Shown here in pieces: positions 1-7,385 of a DNA stretch of 64,000 nt (positions are counted from its first letter, which is position 1; every line of letters starts with the position of its first letter). The notes beneath the pieces were generated by a model. It was not told the DNA's origin and did no database searches. It saw only the letters and a list, made by a program, of their open reading frames with translations. This stretch comes from Cellulomonas avistercoris (GTDB lineage Bacteria > Actinomycetota > Actinomycetes > Actinomycetales > Cellulomonadaceae): assembly GCF_014836445.1 (NCBI RefSeq), contig NZ_JACSQV010000003.1, positions 44,629 through 108,628 on the forward strand. Direction: 5' to 3'. The translations under genes and the position numbers were made by a program.

Positions 1-36
1 CCGTGGCCGCAGCCGGGGCGCGTCGGGACCGCGTGC

Positions 37-687
37 TCAGGTCGCCGGCAGCGCGGCGGGTGCGGCCGCGCGGCGCGCATGCGTGCGCGCGAGCCGTGCG
101 ACGTCCCGGCGGGCCAGCCGCGCGGCGTCGGCCAGCCACCGCTCGCGACGCGCCGGAGTCGAGGTCCGGACGGACGGGAAGGTCGTGCGACCCACGAGCC
201 GGTACCCGCAGAACGCGAGCGTCGCCTGCCCGAGCGACGCGCCGGCGGCGTCCCGGTAGGCCAGCACGTTCCAGGCGCGCGGCGCGTCCATCGTCATGAA
301 GGTGCGGGCCGTGCGGCCGCGCAGCAGGCGGCGGGGGAGCAGCCCGGTGCCGTAGCGGAAGGCGATCCCGGGCAGCAGCACGCGGTCGAGGAAGGCCTTG
401 AGCACCGCCGGGTAGGAACCCCACCACTGCGGGTGCAGGACCACGAGGTGGTCGGCCTCGCGGACCTGCGCGACGAGCCCGGCCACGACCGGGTCGAGGT
501 GGTCCGTGGTGCCGTCGTGCGCGGCGAGGTCGGCGCGGCGCACGGGGTCGTGCGGGAAGGGCGTCGTCGCGAGGTCGAGGACGCGCACGTGCGCGCCCGC
601 GGCCCGGGCGGCGTCGGCGTACGCCTGGGCCAGCGCGTGCGTGAGGGAGCCGCGCAGCGGGTGGCCGACGAGGACGAGGACGTGCAC
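37..687 (-). CDS. NAD(P)H-dependent flavodoxin-fold quinone oxidoreductase
   Basis: A 216-residue protein of the Flavodoxin_2 / NAD(P)H:quinone reductase family, which makes two-electron, FMN-dependent reductions of quinones in the cytoplasm. The N-terminal VLVLVGHPLRGS is the phosphate-binding strand-loop, and HPQWWGSYPAVLKAFLDR is the diagnostic mid-protein motif. I chose the GTG at 687 because the family begins right at this strand; a longer in-frame extension is arginine-rich and overlaps the upstream gene. It lies 17 bases downstream of a MarR regulator on the same strand, suggesting a two-gene, redox- or drug-responsive operon. The substrate cannot be told from sequence. Confidence 0.87.
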   Translation of the reverse strand: MHVLVLVGHPLRGSLTHALAQAYADAARAAGAHVRVLDLATTPFPHDPVRRADLAAHDGTTDHLDPVVAGLVAQVREADHLVVLHPQWWGSYPAVLKAFLDRVLLPGIAFRYGTGLLPRRLLRGRTARTFMTMDAPRAWNVLAYRDAAGASLGQATLAFCGYRLVGRTTFPSVRTSTPARRERWLADAARLARRDVARLARTHARRAAAPAALPAT

Positions 688-704
688 GGGACCTCCGGGT
701 GGTG

Positions 705-1184
705 TCAGACGTGCGGGGAGTCCGGGACCCGCGCCGCCAGTGCGCGGCGCATCGCCTCCAGGACGGTCGTCAGGTCGCTGTGCAGGGCGGTCAGGTCGAC
801 CTGCGGGACGTGCGCGAACGCCGCGGTGACCTCGTGCTCGAGCCGTTGCCCGGCGACGTCGACGAGCGCGCGTCCGGCGGGGGTCAGGTCGAGCACGACA
901 CGCCGCGCGTGGGCGGGGTCGCCCAGGGTGCGGACCCAGCCGGCGTCGACGAACGACCCCACGCGCTTGCTGACGGCGGCCTTGGTGACGCGCAGGCACC
1001 GGGCGAGGGTCGTGATGTCGGGGTGGTCGAGGTTCGACAGCGTGGCGAGGAAGACGTACTGGCTGAGGGTGAGGCCGTGCTCGGCGCGCAGCAGGTCGTC
1101 CGCGTACTCGTCGACGACGCCGACGAGCTGGTGCAGCGTGACGGTGAGGCGGTCGCCGAGCGGGTGGTCGTCGGAGGTGCTCAC
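705..1184 (-). CDS. MarR-family transcriptional regulator
   Basis: A 159-residue winged-helix regulator. The recognition region is LARCLRVTKAAVSKRVGSF (about residues 60-80), followed by a wing around HARRVVLDLTPAGRAL. MarR proteins bind short palindromes as dimers and usually repress themselves and a neighbour until a ligand or oxidant is present. Two palindromes lie just upstream of its start, shared with the divergent peptide transporter. The quinone reductase follows on the same strand after 17 bases. The likely regulon is therefore marR, the reductase and the transporter; the ligand is unknown. Confidence 0.92.
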   Translation of the reverse strand: MSTSDDHPLGDRLTVTLHQLVGVVDEYADDLLRAEHGLTLSQYVFLATLSNLDHPDITTLARCLRVTKAAVSKRVGSFVDAGWVRTLGDPAHARRVVLDLTPAGRALVDVAGQRLEHEVTAAFAHVPQVDLTALHSDLTTVLEAMRRALAARVPDSPHV

Positions 1185-1190
1185 GACAGG

Positions 1191-1210
1191 GGAGTCAACC
1201 GGTTGACTCC
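1191..1210. promoter_or_regulatory. Perfect 20-bp palindrome, probable MarR operator 1
   Basis: GGAGTCAACCGGTTGACTCC is a perfect inverted repeat, 6 bases upstream of the marR start. Its core GTCAAC-N2-GTTGAC recurs in the next site, as expected for a dimeric winged-helix regulator. Confidence 0.75.
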
Positions 1211-1214
1211 CGCT

Positions 1215-1232
1215 GTGTCAACCTGTTGACAC
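1215..1232. promoter_or_regulatory. Near-perfect 18-bp palindrome, probable MarR operator 2
   Basis: GTGTCAACCTGTTGACAC is an inverted repeat with one mismatched pair, sharing TCAACC and GTTGAC with operator 1. The two centres are 23 bp apart, about two helical turns, so two dimers could sit on one face of the divergent promoter region. Confidence 0.7.
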
Positions 1233-1285
1233 CGGTGACGTCGCCCCGGGGTGCGGGACGGACGGGGCGAGGACACGATGGTCCG

Positions 1286-2833
1286 ATGAGCGAAGCCGCG
1301 GACATCCAGGCAGGCGACGACGCCCCCGGCCTCGCAGCCCGCCCGGCCCGGGAGTTCTTCGGGCACCCGTTCGGGCTGTTCACGCTCTTCACGACCGAGC
1401 TGTGGGAGCGGTTCAGCTACTACGGCATGCGGGCGATCCTCTTCTACTTCCTCACCGACACGCTCGCGAACGAGGGGCTCGCCCTCGACGACGCGACGGG
1501 CGCCGCGCTCGTGGCCGTGTACGGCTCGGCCGTCTACCTGGTGACGGTCGTCGGCGGCTGGGCGGCCGACCGCGTGATGGGTGCCCGGCGCGCCGTGCTC
1601 GCCGGCGGTGTCGTCATCGCGGCCGGGCACGTGAGCCTCGCGGTCCCCGCGCACTGGACCGCCTACCTGGGCATCGTCCTCGTCGCGCTGGGCACCGGCC
1701 TGCTCAAGCCGAACGTGTCGAGCATGGTCGGCGAGCTGTACCGCCGCGACGACCCGCGCCGCGACTCGGCCTTCTCGATCTTCTACATGGGCATCAACAT
1801 CGGCTCGTTCTCCGCGCCGTTCGTCGTGCAGATCGCCCGCGAGATCGGCGGGTACCACGCAGGGTTCTCGGTCGCGGCCGTCGGCATGGGGCTCGCGCTG
1901 GTGGCGTTCGTCCTCGGGCGGGGCGCGCTGCACGGCGCGGGCGACACCGTGCCGAACCCGCTGACGCCCGCCGACCGGCCGCGGGTCGTGCGCATGGGGC
2001 TGCTGATCGCCCTGGCCGTCGCGGCCGCGACGGGGCTCGCGTGGGTCGTCGCCCGGCCCGGTTCGCAGGAGGCCGGCGTCCTCGGCGTCGTCATCGACGC
2101 GCTGTCCTACCTCGCGTTCGCGGCGCCGGTCGTGATGTTCCTCGTGATGTTCCGCTCGCCGCGGGTCAACGCGGCCGAGCGCTCGCGCCTCACGGCGTAC
2201 ATCCCGCTGTTCGTCGCCGCCATGCTCTTCTGGATGATCTTCGAGCAGGCCTCGAACACGCTCTCGCAGTACGCCCGCGACCACACCGACACGAACGTCC
2301 TCGGGTTCACGATCTCGCCCGTGCTGTACCAGTCGGTCAACCCGGCGAGCATCATCGTGCTCGCGCCCGTGTTCGCGTGGCTGTGGGTCCGGCTGGGGGA
2401 CCGGCCGTCGACCGCCGTGAAGTTCGCCATCGGCCTGACCCTCGCGGCGCTGAGCTTCGTGTTCCTCGCGGTGGCGTCCGCCGTGGCCGGCGACGGTCGC
2501 TCGCCGTGGTGGGTGCTCGTCGTGGTCTACGTCGTGCAGACGCTCGGCGAGCTGTGCCTGTCACCCGTCGGGCTCGCGGCCACGACGCTGCTCGCGCCCC
2601 TGGCGTTCCGCGGCCAGGCGATGGCGCTGTGGTTCCTGGCGCCCGCGGCGGGCCAGGCGATCACGGCGCAGCTCATCACCGCGACCGACGGGATGAGCCG
2701 GACCACGTTCTTCGGCGGCATCGGGCTCGTCACGCTCGTGGTGGCGGGGGTCATGTTCGCGCTCGCGCCGTGGGTGACCCGGCGCATCCGCGAGGGCGCG
2801 GAGACGGACGAGGAGATCGCGGCGCGTCACTGA
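1286..2833 (+). CDS. POT/PTR2-family proton-dependent oligopeptide transporter
   Basis: A 515-residue, multi-span membrane protein of the POT (PTR2, DtpT-like) family, which imports di- and tripeptides with protons. The family's ExxER motif is intact in the first helix (E38, E41, R42 in ELWERFSYYGMRA) and is followed by the usual YYG. An ATG at 1278 runs into a stop after three codons, so ATG 1286 is the best start. The gene is divergent from marR, and both tandem operators lie in the gap, so it is probably under MarR control. Peptide transport is the family function; an exported drug or peptide toxin is a less likely alternative. Confidence 0.92.
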   Translation: MSEAADIQAGDDAPGLAARPAREFFGHPFGLFTLFTTELWERFSYYGMRAILFYFLTDTLANEGLALDDATGAALVAVYGSAVYLVTVVGGWAADRVMGARRAVLAGGVVIAAGHVSLAVPAHWTAYLGIVLVALGTGLLKPNVSSMVGELYRRDDPRRDSAFSIFYMGINIGSFSAPFVVQIAREIGGYHAGFSVAAVGMGLALVAFVLGRGALHGAGDTVPNPLTPADRPRVVRMGLLIALAVAAATGLAWVVARPGSQEAGVLGVVIDALSYLAFAAPVVMFLVMFRSPRVNAAERSRLTAYIPLFVAAMLFWMIFEQASNTLSQYARDHTDTNVLGFTISPVLYQSVNPASIIVLAPVFAWLWVRLGDRPSTAVKFAIGLTLAALSFVFLAVASAVAGDGRSPWWVLVVVYVVQTLGELCLSPVGLAATTLLAPLAFRGQAMALWFLAPAAGQAITAQLITATDGMSRTTFFGGIGLVTLVVAGVMFALAPWVTRRIREGAETDEEIAARH

Positions 2834-2912
2834 GGCGGGGCGTCACCGAGCCGGGGCGTCGCCGGCCGCGCGAGAAGTTCACCCGGTCGCGCGTCCGAGC
2901 CGGGCGTGTCGG

Positions 2913-3938
2913 TCAGCCCTGGCGGGGCCGTGCCGTGGAGGCGCGGGGCACGAGCTCGGTCGGCAGCCGACGGTGCGTCTGGACGTCGGTGCCCGCGATG
3001 AGGTCGACCAGCAGGTGCAGCGCGGCCGCGCCCATGGCCTGCAGCGGCTGGGCGACGGTCGTCAGTGGCGGCGAGCTGAGCGCCGACTCGGGCACGTTGT
3101 CGAAGCCGATCACGGACAGGTCCTCGGGCACCTCGAGCCCGAGCGCCTGGGCTACGTCCAGGACCGCCAGGGCCGACAGGTCGTTGGCCGCGAACACCGC
3201 GGTGGGGCGGTCCGGACGGTCCAGCAGGGCCCGCGCGGGCTCCTGCGACGCGCCCCGTCGGTAGTCGCCCATGCCGACGAGGGTCTCGTCGACGGGGACG
3301 CCGGCATCGGCCATGGCGCTGCGGAACCCCTGGTCACGCAGCCGTGCGGACGCGAGGTCCGGGCGCCCGCCGAGGAACGCGATCCGGCGGTGGCCCAGCT
3401 CGAGCAGGTGCCGGGTCGCGAGCACCGCACCTGCGAGGTTGTCCGAGTCGACGGTGGGCAGGCCGGTCGGGCCGGCGTGCGGGTCGACCGCGACGACGGG
3501 CACGCCGGGGCGCGCCTCGACGACGGTCGGCGTCACGATGATCGCGCCGTCGATGAGCGTCCCGGACAGCCGCGACAGGTAGCGCCGCTCCCAGCCGACC
3601 TCGGCCGAGCCGCCACCACCGGAGTAGGCGAGCAGCTCGTACCCGGTGGCCGTGACCGCGGTGCCGGCGCCCTTGAGGAGCTCGGCGGAGAAGGGCTCGA
3701 ACTCCGCGACGAGGATGCCCAGGACGTTGGTCCGGTACGACCGCAGCGACCGCGCGCCGAGGCTCGCCTCGTAGCCCAGGTCCGCGATCACCTCCTGAAC
3801 TCGCTCAAGTGTGCGCTGCGATACGCCGTAGCGACCATTGACGACCTTGGAGACAGTGGCGACGGAGACCCCGGCAGTTCGGGCGACATCGGCCATCTTG
3901 ACGCGGGGGAGCGAGTCCACGCGGTGATCATAGGACAT
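2913..3938 (-). CDS. LacI-family repressor of the sugar-uptake operon (BxlR-like position)
   Basis: A 341-residue LacI/GalR regulator: N-terminal helix-turn-helix (VARTAGVSVATVSKVVNG, about residues 17-34) and a periplasmic-binding-protein-like sugar domain. An in-frame ATG lies at 3971, but its first codons are inside a perfect 20-bp palindrome that is surely the operator, so I prefer ATG 3938; ATG 3896 is also possible. It is divergent from a sugar ABC transporter and a GH3 gene, as bxlR is from bxlEFGA in Streptomyces. I infer repression of that operon and itself, relieved by an imported oligosaccharide or its product. Confidence 0.88.
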   Translation of the reverse strand: MSYDHRVDSLPRVKMADVARTAGVSVATVSKVVNGRYGVSQRTLERVQEVIADLGYEASLGARSLRSYRTNVLGILVAEFEPFSAELLKGAGTAVTATGYELLAYSGGGGSAEVGWERRYLSRLSGTLIDGAIIVTPTVVEARPGVPVVAVDPHAGPTGLPTVDSDNLAGAVLATRHLLELGHRRIAFLGGRPDLASARLRDQGFRSAMADAGVPVDETLVGMGDYRRGASQEPARALLDRPDRPTAVFAANDLSALAVLDVAQALGLEVPEDLSVIGFDNVPESALSSPPLTTVAQPLQAMGAAALHLLVDLIAGTDVQTHRRLPTELVPRASTARPRQG

Positions 3939-3940
3939 CG

Positions 3941-3960
3941 TGTCGATAACGTTATCGACA
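3941..3960. promoter_or_regulatory. Perfect 20-bp LacI-type operator
   Basis: TGTCGATAACGTTATCGACA is a perfect palindrome with the central CG usual for LacI-family operators. It lies just before the chosen regulator start and 77 bases before the binding-protein gene. A TTGACA hexamer at 3965-3970 could be the -35 of the transporter promoter, which would let a bound repressor block polymerase. The site differs from the CebR box of cellobiose regulons. Confidence 0.85.
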
Positions 3961-4036
3961 TCGATTGACACCGCTCCTGGACCACTGTCAACCTAGGCGC
4001 CGTCCGACCTCTCAGCGACGACGAGGAGATTCAAAG

Positions 4037-5338
4037 ATGAAGAGGACTGCGGCACTGCGCGCGGTCGCGCTCGGCGCAGCGGTAGCGATGATCGCCACCG
4101 CCTGCAGCTCCGGGAGCGGCAGCGACGACGCCACTGAAGGTTCCGGCGAGAACGTCACCCTGTCGTGGTGGCACAACTCCAACACCGGTGCCGGCAAGGA
4201 CTACTACGACCAGCTGGCCGACGAGTTCGAGTCGGACCACCCTGGCGTGACGATCGAGGTCACCGCCCTCCAGCACGAGGACATGCTGACCAAGCTCGAC
4301 GCGGCGTTCCAGACGGGTGACGCACCCGACGTGTACATGGAGCGCGGTGGCGGCGAGCTGAAGGCGCACGTCGCCGCCGGCCTCACCAAGGACATCACCG
4401 ACTCCGCCGCGGACACCATCTCGGCGATCGAGGGCTCGGTCGCCGGCTGGACCGTCGAGGACCGCGTGTACTCGCTGCCGTTCTCGATGGGCGTCGTCGG
4501 CTTCTGGTACAACAAGTCGATGTTCGCTCAGGCGGGCATCACCGAGCCGCCCAAGACGATGGCGGACTTCTACGCCGCCGTCGACGCGCTGAAGGCCGCG
4601 GGCATCGAGCCCGTGTCGGTCGGTGCGGGTTCGGCGTGGCCGGCAGCGCACTACTGGTACTACTTCGCGCTGCGTCAGTGCTCGCAGGACACGATCGCCG
4701 AGGCGTCGCAGACGCTCGACTTCTCGGACGACTGCTGGGTCCGTGCGGGCGACAGCCTGGCCGAGCTCGTGTCGAAGGAGCCGTTCAACACGGGCTTCCT
4801 CGGCACCGAGGCCCAGGGCACGCCCGAGTCGGCGTCCGGTCTCCTCGCGAACCGCAAGGTCGCCATGGAGCTCGCCGGTCACTGGGAGCCCGGCGTCATG
4901 CAGGGCCTGACGGAGGACGAGCAGGGCCTCGGCGAGGACACCGCCTGGTTCCCCTTCCCCTCGGTCGAGGGTGGCGAGGGTGACCCCGCCGCGCAGCTCG
5001 GTGGCGGCGACGCGTGGGCGTGCTCGCAGGACGCGCCCGACGTCTGCGTGGACTTCATCGAGTTCATGCTCTCGAACGACGTGCAGAAGGGCTTCGCGGA
5101 GCTCGACATGGGTCTCCCGACGCTCCCGGCGGCCACGGCCTTCGTCGCAGCGCCCGAGCTGGCCCAGCTCCTGTCGTTCCGTAACGACGCGCCGTACGTC
5201 CAGCTGTACTTCGACACCCAGTTCGGCGAGAACATCGGTGGCGCCATGAACGAGGCCATCGTGTCCGTGTTCGCGGGGAGCGGGACGCCTCAGGGCGTCG
5301 TCGACGCGACCCAGGCCGCGGCTGACCTCGAGAAGTGA
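4037..5338 (+). CDS. Sugar ABC transporter substrate-binding lipoprotein (BxlE-like)
   Basis: A 433-residue family-1 extracellular solute-binding protein. It has a short basic N-terminus, a hydrophobic stretch and a lipobox ending at Cys23 (IATACSS), so it is lipid-anchored outside the membrane. The mature protein starts with VTLSWWHNSNTG and contains GAPDVYMERGGGE-type features of oligosaccharide binders. ATG 4037 follows a GAGGAG ribosome site at 4023-4028. The downstream permease GTG overlaps its stop, so the genes are translationally coupled. Gene order matches Streptomyces bxlEFGA, making xylobiose or xylo-oligosaccharides the best guess; other beta-linked sugars cannot be excluded. No ATPase is encoded here, so a shared MsiK-type ATPase is inferred. 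Confidence 0.88.
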   Translation: MKRTAALRAVALGAAVAMIATACSSGSGSDDATEGSGENVTLSWWHNSNTGAGKDYYDQLADEFESDHPGVTIEVTALQHEDMLTKLDAAFQTGDAPDVYMERGGGELKAHVAAGLTKDITDSAADTISAIEGSVAGWTVEDRVYSLPFSMGVVGFWYNKSMFAQAGITEPPKTMADFYAAVDALKAAGIEPVSVGAGSAWPAAHYWYYFALRQCSQDTIAEASQTLDFSDDCWVRAGDSLAELVSKEPFNTGFLGTEAQGTPESASGLLANRKVAMELAGHWEPGVMQGLTEDEQGLGEDTAWFPFPSVEGGEGDPAAQLGGGDAWACSQDAPDVCVDFIEFMLSNDVQKGFAELDMGLPTLPAATAFVAAPELAQLLSFRNDAPYVQLYFDTQFGENIGGAMNEAIVSVFAGSGTPQGVVDATQAAADLEK

Positions 5339-6390
5339 CCGACGTGGCAGGAGACCTGACCCCCCGCGGGGGGCACGCAACCAGGACTGCTGCCGCCACC
5401 GCAGTGAACCCGGGTGCCACCGGCCAGGCCACGGCCTGGTCGGTGGCCCCTGGGCCGCGGGGGCGCGGAGCGTCGTCCAACGAGTGGCGCAAGCGCCTCG
5501 AGATCTTCTTCTTCGTGGCCCCGGCACTGCTGCTCTTCGCCCTCTTCGTGGTGGTGCCGGTCGTCCAGGCCGCCCGCTACTCCGTGTTCCGTTGGAACGG
5601 CCTCGGGCCGATGGAGAACTTCGTCGGTCTCCAGAACTACGTCATGGCGCTCGGCGACACGATCTTCCAGCGCGCCGTGACCAACAACCTGACGATCGCG
5701 GCCCTCTCGATCGCGATCCAGCTCCCGATCGGCCTGCTGATCGCGCTGCTGCTGAACCGCAAGTTCCCGGGGCAGACCGCGATGCGCGTCATCGTGTTCG
5801 TGCCCTACGTGCTGGCCGAGGTCGTCGCGGGTGTCATCTGGAAGCTGCTGCTGCAGCCGCAGGGTGGCGTCAACGCGTTCCTCGAGGGCATCGGGCTCGG
5901 CGGGTTCGCCAAGGCGTGGGTCGGTGACCCGAACGTCGCGCTGTGGACCGTCATGGGTGTGCTCACCTGGAAGTACTGCGGTCTGGCGATCGTCCTGCTC
6001 CTCGCCGGCCTCCAGGGCGTCCCCGAGGAGCTCCACGAGGCCGCGTCGATCGACGGCGCGAGCTGGTGGCAGACGCAGCGCAAGATCACGATCCCGCTGC
6101 TCGGCCCGACCATCCGCACCTGGATGTTCCTGTCGATGATCGGATCGCTGCAGCTCTTCGACATGGTGTGGATCCTCACCAAGGGCGGTCCGGACAACGC
6201 GACCGTCACCATGGCGACCTACCTCATCCGTCAGGGCACCGAGCGCAGCCAGTACGGCTACTCGTCCGCGGTCGCGATCATCCTCTTCGTCATCTCGTTC
6301 ATCTTGGCGGGCCTGTTCCAGGCGTTCGTCCTGAACCGCGACTCTGGTGACGACAAGCCGAAGCAGCGCCGGAAGAAGGTGTCCCGATGA
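5335..6390 (+). CDS. Sugar ABC transporter permease, MalF type (BxlF-like)
   Basis: A 351-residue permease with a proline- and glycine-rich cytoplasmic N-terminus of about 50 residues and six or so membrane helices starting at FFFVAPALLLFALFVVVPVV (residues 58-77). The cytoplasmic EAA loop that docks to the ATPase begins at residue 235 (EAASIDGASWWQTQRKI). The GTG start overlaps the binding-protein stop by four bases. It should form a heterodimer with the next permease and pass the sugar delivered by the lipoprotein. Confidence 0.9.
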   Translation: MTDVAGDLTPRGGHATRTAAATAVNPGATGQATAWSVAPGPRGRGASSNEWRKRLEIFFFVAPALLLFALFVVVPVVQAARYSVFRWNGLGPMENFVGLQNYVMALGDTIFQRAVTNNLTIAALSIAIQLPIGLLIALLLNRKFPGQTAMRVIVFVPYVLAEVVAGVIWKLLLQPQGGVNAFLEGIGLGGFAKAWVGDPNVALWTVMGVLTWKYCGLAIVLLLAGLQGVPEELHEAASIDGASWWQTQRKITIPLLGPTIRTWMFLSMIGSLQLFDMVWILTKGGPDNATVTMATYLIRQGTERSQYGYSSAVAIILFVISFILAGLFQAFVLNRDSGDDKPKQRRKKVSR

Positions 6391-7268
6391 CCTCCGTCGT
6401 CGCCCCGCCCTCGCGCGGCACGCGAGGAGCCGCCCGTTCGGGTTCCCAGCGCCGCCGTTCGATCAGCCCGTGGGTCTACGTCGCGTCCGTCCTGGTCGCG
6501 GGGATCACGCTCGCACCCGTCGTGTACGCGGTGCTCAGCGGCTTCCGCTCGAACGGCCAGCTGGGTGCGAACCCGGTCGGCCTGCCGAACCCGTGGATCT
6601 TCGACAACTACGTCGGCGTCCTGACGTCGGGGAGCTTCTGGCAGTACGCGCTGAACTCGCTCATCATCGCCGGCGTCACCACGGCGCTCGTGGTGATCGC
6701 GGGCGTCATGGCGGCCTACCCGCTCGCGCGGTACCGCTTCAAGGGCCGCCAGGCGCTCTTCAACGTGTTCGTCGCGGGTCTGATGTTCCCGCTCACGGTC
6801 GCGATCATCCCGCTGTTCCTCATGGTCCGCGAGCTCGGGCTGACCAACACCTACTGGGGTGTGGCGCTGCCGCAGGCGGCGTTCGCGCTGCCGATGACGA
6901 TCGTCATCCTGCGGCCGTTCCTCATGGCGCTGCCCAACGAGCTCGAGGAGGCGGCGATGCTCGACGGTGCGTCGCGCATCGGCTTCTTCTGGCGGATCCT
7001 GGTCCCGCTGTCGGGACCGGGCATGGTGACCACCGGTGTGCTCGCGTTCGTGGGCTCCTGGAACGGCTACCTGCTCCCGCTGCTCTTCCTCAACAACCCC
7101 GCGCTCAAGACGCTCCCGCTCGGCGTCGCGGACTTCTCCACCGAGCACTCGGCCGACACGGCCGGTGTGCTCGCGTTCACCTCGCTCGCGGTCATCCCGG
7201 CGCTGGTGTTCTTCCTGACGATGCAGAAGCGGATCGTCAGCGGCCTGCAGGGGGCCGTGAAGGGCTGA
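6387..7268 (+). CDS. Sugar ABC transporter permease, MalG type (BxlG-like)
   Basis: A 293-residue inner-membrane permease, partner of the preceding one. The N-terminal helix is at about residues 30-50 and the EAA loop starts near residue 188 (EEAAMLDGASRIGFFWRI). The ATG overlaps the upstream stop by four bases, so expression is coupled. Its length and two-permease arrangement are those of the CUT1 family, which imports di- and oligosaccharides. Confidence 0.9.
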   Translation: MTSVVAPPSRGTRGAARSGSQRRRSISPWVYVASVLVAGITLAPVVYAVLSGFRSNGQLGANPVGLPNPWIFDNYVGVLTSGSFWQYALNSLIIAGVTTALVVIAGVMAAYPLARYRFKGRQALFNVFVAGLMFPLTVAIIPLFLMVRELGLTNTYWGVALPQAAFALPMTIVILRPFLMALPNELEEAAMLDGASRIGFFWRILVPLSGPGMVTTGVLAFVGSWNGYLLPLLFLNNPALKTLPLGVADFSTEHSADTAGVLAFTSLAVIPALVFFLTMQKRIVSGLQGAVKG

Positions 7269-7301
7269 GCCCTTCCCCCTGACATCCCCACCCTGGCGTG
7301 T

Positions 7302-7335
7302 CCGGGGGCCCCGCGCCGGGCGGGGGGGGCCCCGG
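7302..7335 (+). terminator. G+C-rich hairpin between the transporter and GH3 genes
   Basis: CCGGGGGCCCC (7302-7312) can pair with GGGGCCCCGG (7326-7335) apart from one bulged G. There is no T-run, so it is more likely a processing or partial-attenuation hairpin than a full stop. The GH3 gene downstream has its own strong ribosome site. Confidence 0.45.
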
Positions 7336-7385
7336 TCCGCCTGTGCCCGCATCGTGGCGGACGCGCACCTGAAGGAGACAGTCCA

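Noticed and set aside
3941..3960. A CebR (cellobiose) operator
   Set aside because: The palindrome is A+T-rich at its centre and unlike the TGGGAGCGCTCCCA box.
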